Shown: positions 28,795 through 37,513, numbered from the stretch's first letter. The stretch is DNA of 64,000 nt from Roseobacter sinensis (GCF_025755255.1 NZ_JALIEB010000011.1:62001-126000); one strand, 5' to 3'. The notes: a model not told the origin generated them from the sequence alone. Program-made: numbers and translations.

Positions 28795-30840
28795 TCATTC
28801 GAACTCAATGATCACGTCATCGACCGCGAGGCTGTCGCCGGCTGCGGCATTGATTTTCGAGACAACGCCCTTGCGCTCGGCCCGCAGGATGTTTTCCATC
28901 TTCATCGCCTCGATGGTGCAAAGCGCCTGACCGTCCTGCACTTCGTCACCCACGGCCACATCCATCTTCACCATGAGACCGGGCATCGGGCAGAGCAGCA
29001 TCTTGGAAGTGTCGGGCGGCAGCTTCTCGGGCATCTTGCGGGCCAGTTCGGCCTGACGCGGCGTGCGCACATGCACCTTGATCTCCGCCCCGCGCGTGCG
29101 GATCCGGAAGCCGCCGCTGATCTTGCCGACCTTCAGCACCAGCGGCGCGTCCCCGACGGTCATCTCGGCCAGCTGGTCTCCGGGCGTCCAACCGCCGGTG
29201 ACCCGCAGTTCGGTACCACCGTCAAAGCGGACGGTCGAGCCGTCCTGATCCGCATCGATCACAACATCATAGGACTGCCCCTGCAGGCGCACGTTCCAAT
29301 CGGCACCCACTTTGCGCTCGTGGTTGTCCATGCGGCCCGAAACACGCGCGCGGCGGATCTCGGCAACGCGGTGCATGGCGGAACAGGCCGCCGCGATACG
29401 CATAAGCTCTGCCTCGGGCAACTCCACCCCGTTGAAGCCATCGGGGTATTCCTCGGCGATAAAGGCGGTTGTCATGTCGCCTGAGACAAATTTCGGGTGG
29501 TCCATCACCGCCGAGAGGAAGGGCAGATTGTGCCCGATGCCTTCCACTTCGAAACTGTCAAGCGCGACGCGCATCGCCTCAATGGCCTCAGCACGGGTCG
29601 GTGCCCACGTGCAGAGCTTGGCGATCATCGGATCGTAGTACATGCTGATCTCGCCGCCCTCATAAACGCCGGTGTCGTTGCGCACCGCAGCGGGACCAGA
29701 GGGCGCGTCACCCTGCCACTTGTCGTTGTCCAAGAGCGGTCCTGCCGCCACTTCCATAGGTGGGCGGTAGCGTGTGAGGCGACCAATCGACGGCAGGAAG
29801 CCGCGATAGGGATCCTCGGCATAAAGCCGGTTCTCGATCGCCCAGCCTGTGAGGGTCACATCGTCCTGCGTGATCGTCAGCTTTTCACCATTCGCCACAC
29901 GGATCATCTGCTCCACCAGATCGACGCCGGTGATCAGCTCGGTCACCGGGTGTTCCACTTGAAGACGGGTGTTCATCTCGAGGAAATAAAAGTTCTTTTC
30001 GCCGTCGACGATGAATTCCACCGTGCCTGCGCTGGCATATCCCACGGCCTGCGCCAGAGCGACGGCCTGCTCCCCCATGGCCTTCCTCGTGGCTTCATCC
30101 AGAAACGGGCTGGGCGCCTCTTCGACCACCTTCTGGTTTCGGCGCTGGATCGAACATTCCCGCTCGCCCAGATAGATGCCGTTGCCATGCGCATCGCAGA
30201 GCACCTGAATTTCGATATGCCGCGGCTGTGTGACGAATTTCTCGATGAAAATCCGATCATCCCCAAAGGAATTCGCCGCCTCGTTCTTGGACGACTGGAA
30301 CCCCTCGCGCGCCTCCGCGTCAGTCCAGGCAATGCGCATGCCCTTCCCGCCACCGCCCGCAGAGGCCTTGATCATCACCGGATAGCCGATCTCGCCCGAG
30401 ATCTTCACCGCCTCCTCGGCATCCTCGATCAGGCCCATGTAGCCGGGCACCGTGGACACCCCGGCCTCCTGCGCGATCTTCTTGGAGGTGATCTTGTCTC
30501 CCATCGCCTCGATGGCGCCTTTTGGCGGGCCGATGAAAGCCACACCGGCCTGCTCAAGTGCTTCGGCGAACTTCGCATTCTCCGACAAAAAGCCATAGCC
30601 CGGATGCACCGCCTGCGCGCCGGACGATGTGATCGCCTCCATCACCTTGTCGATCACGATGTAGGACTGGTTGGCCGGCGGCGGGCCGATATGCACTGCC
30701 TCATCCGCCATCTGCACGTGCAGCGCCTGCTTGTCCGCATCGGAGTAGATCGCGACCGTCTGGATGCCCATCTTGCGGGCTGTCTTGATAACGCGGCAGG
30801 CAATCTCGCCGCGGTTGGCGATCAGGATCTTATTGAACAT
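28795..30840 (-). CDS. pccA: propionyl-CoA carboxylase alpha subunit (biotin carboxylase + biotin carrier)
   Basis: PccA carboxylates its own biotin with bicarbonate and ATP, feeding PccB to make methylmalonyl-CoA. The 681-residue product has the biotin carboxylase N-terminus (FNKILIANRGEIACRVI), ATP-grasp motif KASAGGGGKGMRI, FIEKFVTQPRHIEIQVL, the EMNTRLQVEHPVTE signature, a mid BT-type linker domain, and the C-terminal biotinyl motif EAMKMEN (Lys near residue 648). AAAGGA before the ATG supports the start. It is separated from pccB by several small genes and two terminators, so it probably has its own promoter. Confidence 0.96.
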   Translation of the reverse strand: MFNKILIANRGEIACRVIKTARKMGIQTVAIYSDADKQALHVQMADEAVHIGPPPANQSYIVIDKVMEAITSSGAQAVHPGYGFLSENAKFAEALEQAGVAFIGPPKGAIEAMGDKITSKKIAQEAGVSTVPGYMGLIEDAEEAVKISGEIGYPVMIKASAGGGGKGMRIAWTDAEAREGFQSSKNEAANSFGDDRIFIEKFVTQPRHIEIQVLCDAHGNGIYLGERECSIQRRNQKVVEEAPSPFLDEATRKAMGEQAVALAQAVGYASAGTVEFIVDGEKNFYFLEMNTRLQVEHPVTELITGVDLVEQMIRVANGEKLTITQDDVTLTGWAIENRLYAEDPYRGFLPSIGRLTRYRPPMEVAAGPLLDNDKWQGDAPSGPAAVRNDTGVYEGGEISMYYDPMIAKLCTWAPTRAEAIEAMRVALDSFEVEGIGHNLPFLSAVMDHPKFVSGDMTTAFIAEEYPDGFNGVELPEAELMRIAAACSAMHRVAEIRRARVSGRMDNHERKVGADWNVRLQGQSYDVVIDADQDGSTVRFDGGTELRVTGGWTPGDQLAEMTVGDAPLVLKVGKISGGFRIRTRGAEIKVHVRTPRQAELARKMPEKLPPDTSKMLLCPMPGLMVKMDVAVGDEVQDGQALCTIEAMKMENILRAERKGVVSKINAAAGDSLAVDDVIIEFE

Positions 30841-30887
30841 GGGGGGTCCTTTTGGCAGTGCGAATTGACGTCAGGTGTGGCCACGCA

Positions 30888-30920
30888 AAACGCCGCGCGT
30901 GGTTACCACGCGCGGCGTTT
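30888..30920 (-). terminator. long perfect-palindrome terminator of the small lipoprotein gene
   Basis: AAACGCCGCGCGTGGT (30888-30903) is the exact inverted complement of 30905-30920, with a single central base, giving a very stable hairpin. Read on the minus strand the stem ends in TTTT. It lies directly downstream of the lipoprotein gene at 30951-31157 and just upstream of pccA, so it should insulate pccA. Confidence 0.8.
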
Positions 30921-30950
30921 GCATTCGAAAGAGCCGTGTCTGATGCGAGA

Positions 30951-31157
30951 TCAGTTACACTGGCTGGGGTAGAGCTGGCAGTAGGCCACATTGGCGCCCG
31001 CACCAACGGCAGCGCCCTTAAGGGCGCTGTTACCTGTGATGACGGCTGTGCCGGCTCCGATGGCCGCGCCACCTGCGGCCTGTTCACCCAGGGTGTCGCC
31101 ACATGCCGCAAGTCCTGCACAGGCCGCGAGCGTGAGAATGATCTTTTTAACTGGCAT
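30951..31157 (-). CDS. small glycine-zipper lipoprotein
   Basis: The 68-residue product has a lipoprotein signal peptide with lipobox GLAAC (Cys19) and then a Gly/Ala-rich segment, GGAAIGAGTAVITGNSALKG, of glycine-zipper type, ending with a Cys pair segment AYCQLYPSQC. Likely anchored to an outer or inner membrane leaflet; function unknown. The ATG at 31157 has AAGAGGA upstream; an extension to 31196 would spoil the signal peptide. It is monocistronic, with a strong terminator downstream. Confidence 0.78.
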   Translation of the reverse strand: MPVKKIILTLAACAGLAACGDTLGEQAAGGAAIGAGTAVITGNSALKGAAVGAGANVAYCQLYPSQCN

Positions 31158-31246
31158 GGTCCAAATCCTCTTGTTGACACTTTTAACACCCTGCAAACGT
31201 CGGGTGCGCCTGTTTTATTCCATGTCACTGAGGCCTTCGAGAAAAA

Positions 31247-31285
31247 GGCGGGCAGCAACGACGAATGAGCGCCGTGCTGCCCGCC
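31247..31285 (-). terminator. Rho-independent terminator of the minus-strand pccB-distal genes
   Basis: GGCGGGCAGCA (31247-31257) pairs with TGCTGCCCGCC (31275-31285) around a 17-base loop. On the minus strand the stem is followed by five T residues (A run at 31242-31246). It follows the hypothetical gene ending at 31447 and precedes the lipoprotein gene at 31157. Confidence 0.75.
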
Positions 31286-31446
31286 AGGGGAAGGGGTACG
31301 AATAGTGTACACAGACACGGTGCGGGGATATTCGCGCGTGGCTGCATTAACGACAATACTCGCATTGGTTGAATTTTCTACCACTTTCGAACGGCTTTTG
31401 TAGAAATGGGCTGGAGATCGCCACTTTGCTGCCAAGACTGGCAAGA
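31286..31446. other. intergenic, promoter region of the small lipoprotein gene
   Basis: Together with 31158-31246 this makes about 290 bases without a gene. It holds the terminator listed separately and an AT-richer tract near 31360-31400. I see no further coding frame or convincing promoter pair. Confidence 0.3.
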
Positions 31447-31803
31447 TCACGCCGATCCCTCCTCGAATACGTCCGGAAACGACCGGCTCGCCGCCGCAAC
31501 GTCGATGACAAGCAGGGCGTCATAATCCGCCGGGTCGAACGGATCGGTGGCCGGAATCACTTCCCGGCCGAACAGCCAGGACAGCCGCCCGGCATCGAGA
31601 TTGCCGCGCACAAAGGGCTCGGGCCCGAAATGCGCCCAGAGCGCTTCGAAGAAAGCCGCATCGGCACGCCTGTCGGCCGGCTTGCGATCCTTGTAGCGCT
31701 CGCGCCGGACGAGCGGGGTGACACCGCGCGGGTTGGCTCTGCGAAGGGTGAATTGATGGTCCGTGCCGGGCAGCCGGCCGGGAAAGCCGCGGTGCTTCAA
31801 CAT
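31447..31803 (-). CDS. hypothetical protein, Rhodobacterales type
   Basis: The 118-residue product starts LKHRGFPGRLPGTDHQFTLRR, continues with a charged helical segment and RLSWLFGREVIPATDPFDP, and ends acidic. There is no signal peptide or membrane segment, and I recognise no domain. I chose the ATG at 31803; a GTG at 31815 in the same frame is possible. It lies 69 bases downstream of the 45-residue lipoprotein gene and is followed by a clear terminator, so it ends a minus-strand transcription unit that may start at pccB. Confidence 0.6.
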   Translation of the reverse strand: MLKHRGFPGRLPGTDHQFTLRRANPRGVTPLVRRERYKDRKPADRRADAAFFEALWAHFGPEPFVRGNLDAGRLSWLFGREVIPATDPFDPADYDALLVIDVAAASRSFPDVFEEGSA

Positions 31804-31872
31804 ACGCACGCCCACGGCAAACGGCGTGCATCGGTGAGGGCGGACGGTGTCGCCCGCCCCCCGAAGTCCGTC

Positions 31873-32010
31873 TTAGAACTTGCCGGTCTGCACCGGTTCG
31901 GTCGAGATCGGCTCTGGGTCGACCACGACGAATTCTTCCTGCTCGCGTGCGCAAGCGGCCACGAGGGCGATGAAGCCCAGGGTCGCCAGCAGTTTGATGC
32001 TCTTGGACAT
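31873..32010 (-). CDS. 45-residue lipoprotein
   Basis: A 45-codon frame starts at the ATG at 32010 and ends with TAA at 31873. The product has a full lipoprotein signal peptide (SKSIKLLATLGFIALVAAC, lipobox Cys20) and a short acidic mature part beginning AREQEEFVVVDPEP. A perfect ribosome site GGAGAT lies four to five bases upstream of the ATG. I recall near-identical short lipoproteins in other Rhodobacterales. Function unknown; it lies in the small-gene series between pccB and pccA. Confidence 0.75.
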   Translation of the reverse strand: MSKSIKLLATLGFIALVAACAREQEEFVVVDPEPISTEPVQTGKF

Positions 32011-32221
32011 CTGTATCTCCTGTCACAATAGTGTTCGGACAGGTGCAAAATCGCACCCTTGTCCGTTGTTGATCGGAACCAGCGCTGTGCGCTGCCCCGC
32101 ATCAGCATAGGCAAAGCGCCTGGCAAAAGAAACGCACTGCGTGCCGATCCGCCGGTGCAGCGTGCCGAGACTGCGGGTTTTCGCCGAGCGCCGGCGTATG
32201 GGGTGGTTTTTCGCACCACGG
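32011..32221. other. intergenic, leader of the 45-residue lipoprotein gene
   Basis: About 210 bases hold an imperfect inverted repeat, GGACAGGTGC (32037-32046) with GCACCCTTGTCC (32053-32064), in the leader of the gene starting at 32010, and a short GGTGG/CCACG stem near 32201-32219 next to the end of the DUF6497 gene. Neither has a clear U-run. No coding frame is convincing. Confidence 0.35.
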
Positions 32222-32602
32222 TCAGAGCCCCTCCCAGACGCACTGACCCGAGCTCACGCGGAACACGTCGATGAACTGCGTTGCCTCGGCATCGGAAACA
32301 CCGAAGGGCACTGGCCGGTCAAGCAGGGTCACGGCCACAATGTCGGCTTCCAGCGCGTATTCGGCCAAGTAGGGCAGCGCGACCTCCGTGCACAGATGCT
32401 CCAGATCCGGTTCCGCCTGCTCAAAGCCGATGCTGCCGGTGCTGCGCGCGATCTGGGGCGCGAGAAAGCGAAACCGGACCCAAAGCTCGTCACCCACGGT
32501 ATCGGTCAGCACTTCATAAAACTCGACCGGCTGCCCCGACGGCACATCGAGCACCAGCTGCGGATGCGTGTCCGCAACAATGACAACAGGCCGAACGCTC
32601 AC
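32222..32602 (-). CDS. DUF6497 family protein
   Basis: The protein matches the DUF6497 family of Rhodobacterales: LDVPSGQPVEFYEVLTDTVG, WVRFRFLAPQIAR, GFEQAEPDLEHLCTEVALPYL, and a C-terminal FIDVFRVSSGQCVWEGL. Relatives are sometimes mislabelled acetolactate synthase; nothing here supports that. I chose the GTG at 32602 (126 residues), because upstream codons are Arg/Cys-rich and unlike family. Most relatives I recall carry a signal peptide; here only a weakly hydrophobic start (RPVVIVAD) is seen, so the N-terminus may be altered. It follows the RidA gene by 40 bases. Confidence 0.7.
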   Translation of the reverse strand: MSVRPVVIVADTHPQLVLDVPSGQPVEFYEVLTDTVGDELWVRFRFLAPQIARSTGSIGFEQAEPDLEHLCTEVALPYLAEYALEADIVAVTLLDRPVPFGVSDAEATQFIDVFRVSSGQCVWEGL

Positions 32603-32642
32603 GATAAAGCCCCGCGCTGGATATGCGCATCCGCAGCCCGCA

Positions 32643-33044
32643 TCAGCCCGCTGCCTCAGGCCGCCGCGCCAGGCAGTCGATCTCGACCAACGCGCCGAGC
32701 GCGAGCGCCGTGACACCGATGGTCGTCCGCGCGGGCAGGCGATCGGGCGGAAAGAAGCGCTTGTAGGTTGTGTTGAAAGCGGCGTAGTCCCGCTCGAACT
32801 CCGTCAGGTAGCAACGGCACTGAACCACGTCCTCAAGGCTCAGACCGACGCCGCGCAACACCGTTGCGAGATTCTCCATCACCTGCTGGGTCTGCGCCGC
32901 GATCCCACCCTCCAGCGGGGCGTCAGGCGCGCCCGGAACCGTCGGCATCTGGCCGGTCAGCTGCACCCATCCGCCCGCCTCGACCGCATGGGAAAACGGG
33001 GCGACATGGGCAGGCGCATCGGCAATATTGTGGAAGACGGGCAT
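32643..33044 (-). CDS. RidA family protein
   Basis: The 133-residue product has the YjgF/YER057c/UK114 fold signature: SHAVEAGGWVQLTGQMP near the start, TQQVMENLATVLRGVGLSLEDVV, and ARTTIGVTALALGALVEIDCLA at the end. RidA proteins hydrolyse reactive enamine/imine intermediates from PLP enzymes. The Arg that binds carboxylate in RidA proper is represented by the R of PARTTIG. It lies 12 bases after pccB and is probably co-transcribed with it. Confidence 0.9.
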   Translation of the reverse strand: MPVFHNIADAPAHVAPFSHAVEAGGWVQLTGQMPTVPGAPDAPLEGGIAAQTQQVMENLATVLRGVGLSLEDVVQCRCYLTEFERDYAAFNTTYKRFFPPDRLPARTTIGVTALALGALVEIDCLARRPEAAG

Positions 33045-33056
33045 TGCAACGTCTCT

Positions 33057-34589
33057 CTAGAGCGGAATGTTGTCGTGCTTCTTCCAGGGCATCTGCGCCT
33101 GCTTGTTGCGCAGGGATGCGAAGGCCCGTGCGATCCGCTTGCGGGTGGTGCGCGGCATGATCACCTCGTCCACGAAACCACGCTCGGCCGCCACGAAGGG
33201 GTTTGCAAAGCGGTCCTCGTAGTCTGCCGTGTGCTTGGCGATCTTCTCCGCATCGCCGAGATCGCCGCGGTGGATGATCTCCGTCGCCCCTTTCGCGCCC
33301 ATCACCGCAATCTCGGCCTTGGGCCAGGCGTAGTTGAAATCGGCCCGCAGGTGCTTGGACGACATCACCACATAGGCCCCGCCATAGGCCTTCCGCGTGA
33401 TCACAGTAACCATCGGAACCGTGGCCTCGCCATAGGCATAGAGCAGCTTCGCCCCATGCTTGATCACGCCGCCATACTCCTGGCTTGTGCCCGGCAGAAA
33501 GCCCGGCACATCGACGAGGGTCAGAAGCGGAATCTCGAAGGCATCGCAGAAGCGCACAAAACGCGCGGCCTTGCGGGCGCTGTCGATGTCGAGACAGCCG
33601 GCCAAGACCATCGGCTGGTTCGCCACGACACCCACCGTGCGCCCTTCGAGCCGGATGAAGCCCGTGATGATGTTGCGCGCAAACTCCGCCTGGATCTCGT
33701 AGAAGTCCCCCTCATCGGCAAGCTTCAGGATCAGCTCTTTCATGTCGTAGGGCGTGTTCGGATTCTCCGGCACCAGCGTATCGAGAGAGGGCTCGATCCG
33801 GTCGGGATCGTCGAAGAACGGGCGCACCGGCGGGCGCTCGCGATTGTTCGAGGGCAGGAAGTCCACCAGCCGCCGCACCTCGGCCAGGGCCTCGACATCG
33901 TTTTCAAAGGCGGCATCGGCCACAGAGGACTTCCTGGTGTGGGTCCCCGCGCCGCCAAGCTCCTCCGCCGTGACATGTTCATTGGTCACGGTCTTCACGA
34001 CGTCCGGCCCAGTGACGAACATATACGAGCTGTCCTTCACCATGAAGATGAAGTCGGTCATCGCGGGCGAGTAGACCGCTCCGCCCGCGCAGGGCCCCAT
34101 GATCACGCTGATCTGCGGCACCACGCCCGAGGCCATGATGTTGCGCTGGAAGACCTCGCCATAGCCCGCGAGCGAATCCACACCTTCCTGGATGCGCGCC
34201 CCGCCGGAATCGTTGATCCCAATGACCGGCGCCCCGTTCTGGACGGCCATATCCATGATCTTGCAGATCTTCTTGGCATGGGTTTCGGAGACAGATCCGC
34301 CGAGAACGGTAAAGTCCTGACTGAAGACATAGACAAGCCGACCGTTGATCGTGCCCCAGCCGGTCACGACGCCGTCTCCCGCCGGTTTCTCCTGCTCCAT
34401 TCCAAAGTCGGCGCAGCGGTGGGTGACGAACATGTCGAACTCTTCGAAGCTGCCTTCGTCGAGCAAGAGGTCCACACGTTCGCGCGCCGTCAGCTTGCCG
34501 CGGCCGTGCTGCGCGTCGATCCGGCGCTGCCCACCGCCGAGCCGCGCGGTCTCGCGACGCTCTTCCAGTTGAAGAAGGATATCTTTCAT
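33057..34589 (-). CDS. pccB: propionyl-CoA carboxylase beta subunit (carboxyltransferase)
   Basis: PccB transfers CO2 from biotin on PccA to propionyl-CoA, giving methylmalonyl-CoA. The 510-residue product has the crotonase-like halves with [56 protein letters not shown] and, in the second half, [16 protein letters not shown] and [15 protein letters not shown]. It is divergent from an MFS gene across a 181-base region that holds perfect TTTGCAAA repeats, probable PccR sites. Confidence 0.96.
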   Translation of the reverse strand: MKDILLQLEERRETARLGGGQRRIDAQHGRGKLTARERVDLLLDEGSFEEFDMFVTHRCADFGMEQEKPAGDGVVTGWGTINGRLVYVFSQDFTVLGGSVSETHAKKICKIMDMAVQNGAPVIGINDSGGARIQEGVDSLAGYGEVFQRNIMASGVVPQISVIMGPCAGGAVYSPAMTDFIFMVKDSSYMFVTGPDVVKTVTNEHVTAEELGGAGTHTRKSSVADAAFENDVEALAEVRRLVDFLPSNNRERPPVRPFFDDPDRIEPSLDTLVPENPNTPYDMKELILKLADEGDFYEIQAEFARNIITGFIRLEGRTVGVVANQPMVLAGCLDIDSARKAARFVRFCDAFEIPLLTLVDVPGFLPGTSQEYGGVIKHGAKLLYAYGEATVPMVTVITRKAYGGAYVVMSSKHLRADFNYAWPKAEIAVMGAKGATEIIHRGDLGDAEKIAKHTADYEDRFANPFVAAERGFVDEVIMPRTTRKRIARAFASLRNKQAQMPWKKHDNIPL

Positions 34590-34659
34590 GGCGCCCCCGT
34601 TGATTTGCTTGGCGCACCATACCGAAGAGAATAGCGGGATCGAAGGGGTTTTTGGCTAA

Positions 34660-34708
34660 TTTGCAAAGTCTATTCAGCCTCCGCTTTGCAAATTGCAAAT
34701 CAGCAAAT
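34660..34708. promoter_or_regulatory. probable PccR operator upstream of pccB
   Basis: Two perfect TTTGCAAA octamers lie at 34660-34667 and 34685-34692; the second runs directly into TTGCAAA (34693-34699) and AGCAAAT (34702-34708). The sites are 71 to 120 bases upstream of pccB and 60 to 110 before the divergent MFS gene. TTTGCAAA-type repeats are, as I recall, the binding motif reported for the PccR/ScfR family in Rhodobacter sphaeroides; the spacing differs here from the arrangement I recall. Confidence 0.75.
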
Positions 34709-34770
34709 ATTCCCAAAATGCATGGCCGTTATGCGTGGACAACAATCCGAGCAGATCCTAGGTTTCGAGG

Positions 34771-36000
34771 ATGGAAAACGCCCCCGTTGTCCGCTTCCTG
34801 GATCGGTCGACACCGCCGCACATCGTGACACTCATCCTCCTCGCTGGCATGTCCGCGACGGCAATGAACATGTTCTTGCCCAGTCTGCCAAACATGACCG
34901 CGTATTTCCAGACGGATTATGGCCTGATGCAGCTGTCCGTCGGGCTTTATCTTGGCATCAGCGCGGTGCTGCAAATCCTGATCGGACCGATCTCCGACAA
35001 GGTCGGGCGCCGGCCTGTGATCTTGTGGGGACTGGGCATATTCCTGCTCGCGACCCTAGGCTGCATCTTCGCCCCTACGGCCGAACTCTTCCTCGTGTTC
35101 CGCATGTGTCAGGCTATCGTCGCAGTGGCGATGGTGCTGAGCCGCGCCGCCGTCCGCGACATGTTCGAGCAGGACCGCGCCGCATCGATGATCGGGTACG
35201 TCACGATGGGCATGGCGATCGTACCGATGATCAGCCCGATGCTGGGCGGCTTTCTCGACGAGATGTTCGGCTGGCGCGCCAACTTCTGGGCGTTGTTCGT
35301 GATGGGTGCGATGACCCTGTGGCTCGCCTGGACGGATCAGGGTGAAACCGCGACCAAGAGTGGCAAATCACTCACCCGGCAATTTGCCGAATACCCCGAG
35401 TTGCTGACATCGCCGCGTTTCTGGGGCTACTCCCTCGCCGCGGGCTTCTGCTCAGGCGCGTTTTTCGCCTACCTGGGAGGCGGCCCTTTCGTGGGCTCGG
35501 TGGTGTTCGGGCTGTCGCCCTTCTGGGTCGGCATCTATTTCGGCGCCCCCGCGCTGGGGTACTTTTTTGGCAACATGTTCACCGGCATGCTGGCCCAGCG
35601 GGTCGGCATCAACCGGCTGGTCCTGATCGGCAGCCTCATCAACGCGTTCGGCGTTCTGCTCTCGCTGGTGATCTTCCTTCTGGGATATGGCAGCGCGATG
35701 AGCTTTTTTGGCCTCATGACCTTCGTGGGCCTCGGAAACGGGCTCGTGATCCCGAACGCGACCGCCGGTATGCTGTCCGTCCGCCCGCAGCTGGCAGGCT
35801 CGGCATCGGGGCTGGGTGGCGCGATCATGATCGGCGGTGGCGCCGCACTCAGCATGCTGGCCGGCGCGACACTCAGCGAAGCGACAGGTGCCTTCCCGCT
35901 GCTTTTCATCATGTTTGCGACCTCGTCAGCGGCTGTGATTTCGATCCTGCTTGTCTATCGTCGCGAACGGCGGATCGCTTTGCAAAATCCGTTGGGCTGA
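34771..36000 (+). CDS. Bcr/CflA-type multidrug MFS transporter
   Basis: The 409-residue product has twelve predicted helices and the Bcr/CflA signature: LPSLPNMTAYFQTDYGLMQL, GPISDKVGRRPVILWG (the MFS loop motif), and SRAAVRDMFEQDRAASMIGYV. It probably exports drugs or metabolites by proton antiport. The ATG is preceded by GAGG with no spacer, so translation may be weak or leaderless. It is divergent from pccB, shares its operator-bearing region, and precedes pccR on the same strand by about 110 bases. Confidence 0.88.
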   Translation: MENAPVVRFLDRSTPPHIVTLILLAGMSATAMNMFLPSLPNMTAYFQTDYGLMQLSVGLYLGISAVLQILIGPISDKVGRRPVILWGLGIFLLATLGCIFAPTAELFLVFRMCQAIVAVAMVLSRAAVRDMFEQDRAASMIGYVTMGMAIVPMISPMLGGFLDEMFGWRANFWALFVMGAMTLWLAWTDQGETATKSGKSLTRQFAEYPELLTSPRFWGYSLAAGFCSGAFFAYLGGGPFVGSVVFGLSPFWVGIYFGAPALGYFFGNMFTGMLAQRVGINRLVLIGSLINAFGVLLSLVIFLLGYGSAMSFFGLMTFVGLGNGLVIPNATAGMLSVRPQLAGSASGLGGAIMIGGGAALSMLAGATLSEATGAFPLLFIMFATSSAAVISILLVYRRERRIALQNPLG

Positions 36001-36051
36001 TGCCGCGTTAGCGCCACGTTAACCACGATCGGCGCATCTTGTTCCGGGGGC

Positions 36052-36091
36052 TTTGCAAAGATAGACTTTGCAAACCTGCAAATTTGCAAAT
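36052..36091. promoter_or_regulatory. probable PccR autoregulatory operator
   Basis: Three perfect TTTGCAAA octamers lie at 36052-36059, 36067-36074 and 36083-36090, with a further half site CTGCAAA at 36076-36082, within 40 bases just upstream of the pccR start (36113). The last three sites recur every eight bases. A further perfect octamer lies at 35979-35986 inside the end of the MFS gene. The arrangement predicts autoregulation. Confidence 0.75.
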
Positions 36092-36112
36092 GAAATCAAT
36101 GAGGCGCCTTGG

Positions 36113-37513
36113 ATGGCCACACAGAAACTCTATGCTGGCGCCAAGCTTCGGGAGCTTCGCACGCGGCTCGGTCACACCCAGAAAGACTTTGCGGCAAAAC
36201 TCGGTGTTTCGCTGCCCTATCTGAACCAGATGGAGAACAACAATCGTCCGGTCTCCACCACCGTGGTTCTTGCACTGGCGCAGGAATTCGGGCTGGACGT
36301 GACCGAACTCAGCACCGGCGATGGTGAGCGGCTCGTCAGCGATATGCGCGAGGCCCTTGCCGATCCGCTGTTTGCCGAGGCCCTGCCCCCGCTTGCCGAT
36401 CTGCGGCTCGCAGCCTCCAACGCGCCCGCTTTCGCCCACGCCTTCCTCGAGTTGCACCGCAGCTACCGGCAGATGCAGGAACGTCTCGCCTCGCTGGACG
36501 AAGCACTTGGACGCGAGGATGCGCGTACCATCCCGAGCCCATGGGAGGAGGTACGCGACTTCTTCCACTACTGCGACAATTACATAGATGCTGTCGATCG
36601 CGCAGCCGAACACTTTGCAACCAAGCAGGGCGGACACCGCAATATTCGCGTGGCTGCCGTCTCCGCGCTCGGGAACGCGGATGTCCAGGTGACCTTTGCC
36701 GACATCGACCGCCTGCGCAGCTACGACACCGAGACGCGGACCCTGACGCTTTCGCGCCGGGCGCCGCCGGAGAGTCAGACGTTCCAGCTGCTGCTTCAGG
36801 TCGCGCTGGTCAAACAAGATGCCTTGCTCGAGGCGACACTGGATCTGGCGCGCTTTCACACTGCCGAAGCGCGCGCGATCGCGAAAATCGGGTTGGCCAA
36901 CTACTTCGCGGGCGCAGCCCTCATGCCATACGAGGCCTTTCAGGCCGAAGCCCGCGCCTGCCGGCACGACGTCGAAGCGCTCGCCGGACATTTCGGCGCC
37001 TCCATCGAACAGGTGGCGCATCGCCTGTCGACCCTTCAGCGCCCGGGCGCCAAGGGCATCCCCTTCTTCTTCGTGCGCGTCGATCAGGCCGGCACCATCA
37101 CCAAACGCCATTCGGCGACCCGGCTGCAATTCGCGCGCTTCGGCGGGGCCTGCCCGCTCTGGAACGTGCATCGCGCCTTCGAGTTGCCCGGCCGGTTCCT
37201 GCGCCAATTGGCCGAGACCCCCGATGGCGTGCGCTACATCAACCTCGCACGCGATGTCTCAAAGCCCGCAGGCCGCTTCGGAGCCCCGGTTCGCCGCTAT
37301 GCCATCGCCCTGGGATGCGAAGTGCGGCACGCGAAGGAGTTGGTCTATGCAGATGGCCTCGATCTCAGCCGCGACGGCGCTTTCGAGCCGATTGGCATCT
37401 CATGCCGCATCTGCGAGCGTGCGCAGTGCCATCAGCGCGCGGTCCCGCCGCTGGAGCGCACGCTGAAGGTCGACCCCAACCAGCGCGACGTCCTGCCCTA
37501 TCAGATCGGCTAG
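36113..37513 (+). CDS. pccR: PccR-type short-chain fatty acyl transcriptional regulator (ScfR family)
   Basis: The 466-residue product has an XRE-type helix-turn-helix at the N-terminus (AKLRELRTRLGHTQKDFAA, then LSVSLPYLNQMENN-like recognition helix), a long middle domain with an IrrE-like segment (LARFHTAEARAIAKIGLANYF), and a C-terminal domain with FFFVRVDQAGTITKRHSA and a Cys cluster CRICERAQC. In Rhodobacter this family senses propionyl-CoA or similar acyl-CoA and activates pcc genes. The ATG at 36113 has GAGG upstream. TTTGCAAA repeats just upstream, and upstream of pccB, predict its targets. Confidence 0.9.
   Translation: MATQKLYAGAKLRELRTRLGHTQKDFAAKLGVSLPYLNQMENNNRPVSTTVVLALAQEFGLDVTELSTGDGERLVSDMREALADPLFAEALPPLADLRLAASNAPAFAHAFLELHRSYRQMQERLASLDEALGREDARTIPSPWEEVRDFFHYCDNYIDAVDRAAEHFATKQGGHRNIRVAAVSALGNADVQVTFADIDRLRSYDTETRTLTLSRRAPPESQTFQLLLQVALVKQDALLEATLDLARFHTAEARAIAKIGLANYFAGAALMPYEAFQAEARACRHDVEALAGHFGASIEQVAHRLSTLQRPGAKGIPFFFVRVDQAGTITKRHSATRLQFARFGGACPLWNVHRAFELPGRFLRQLAETPDGVRYINLARDVSKPAGRFGAPVRRYAIALGCEVRHAKELVYADGLDLSRDGAFEPIGISCRICERAQCHQRAVPPLERTLKVDPNQRDVLPYQIG

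Noticed and set aside
32222-32602. Acetolactate synthase
   Set aside because: Labels of this kind exist on relatives, but no thiamine-pyrophosphate motif is present in 126 residues.
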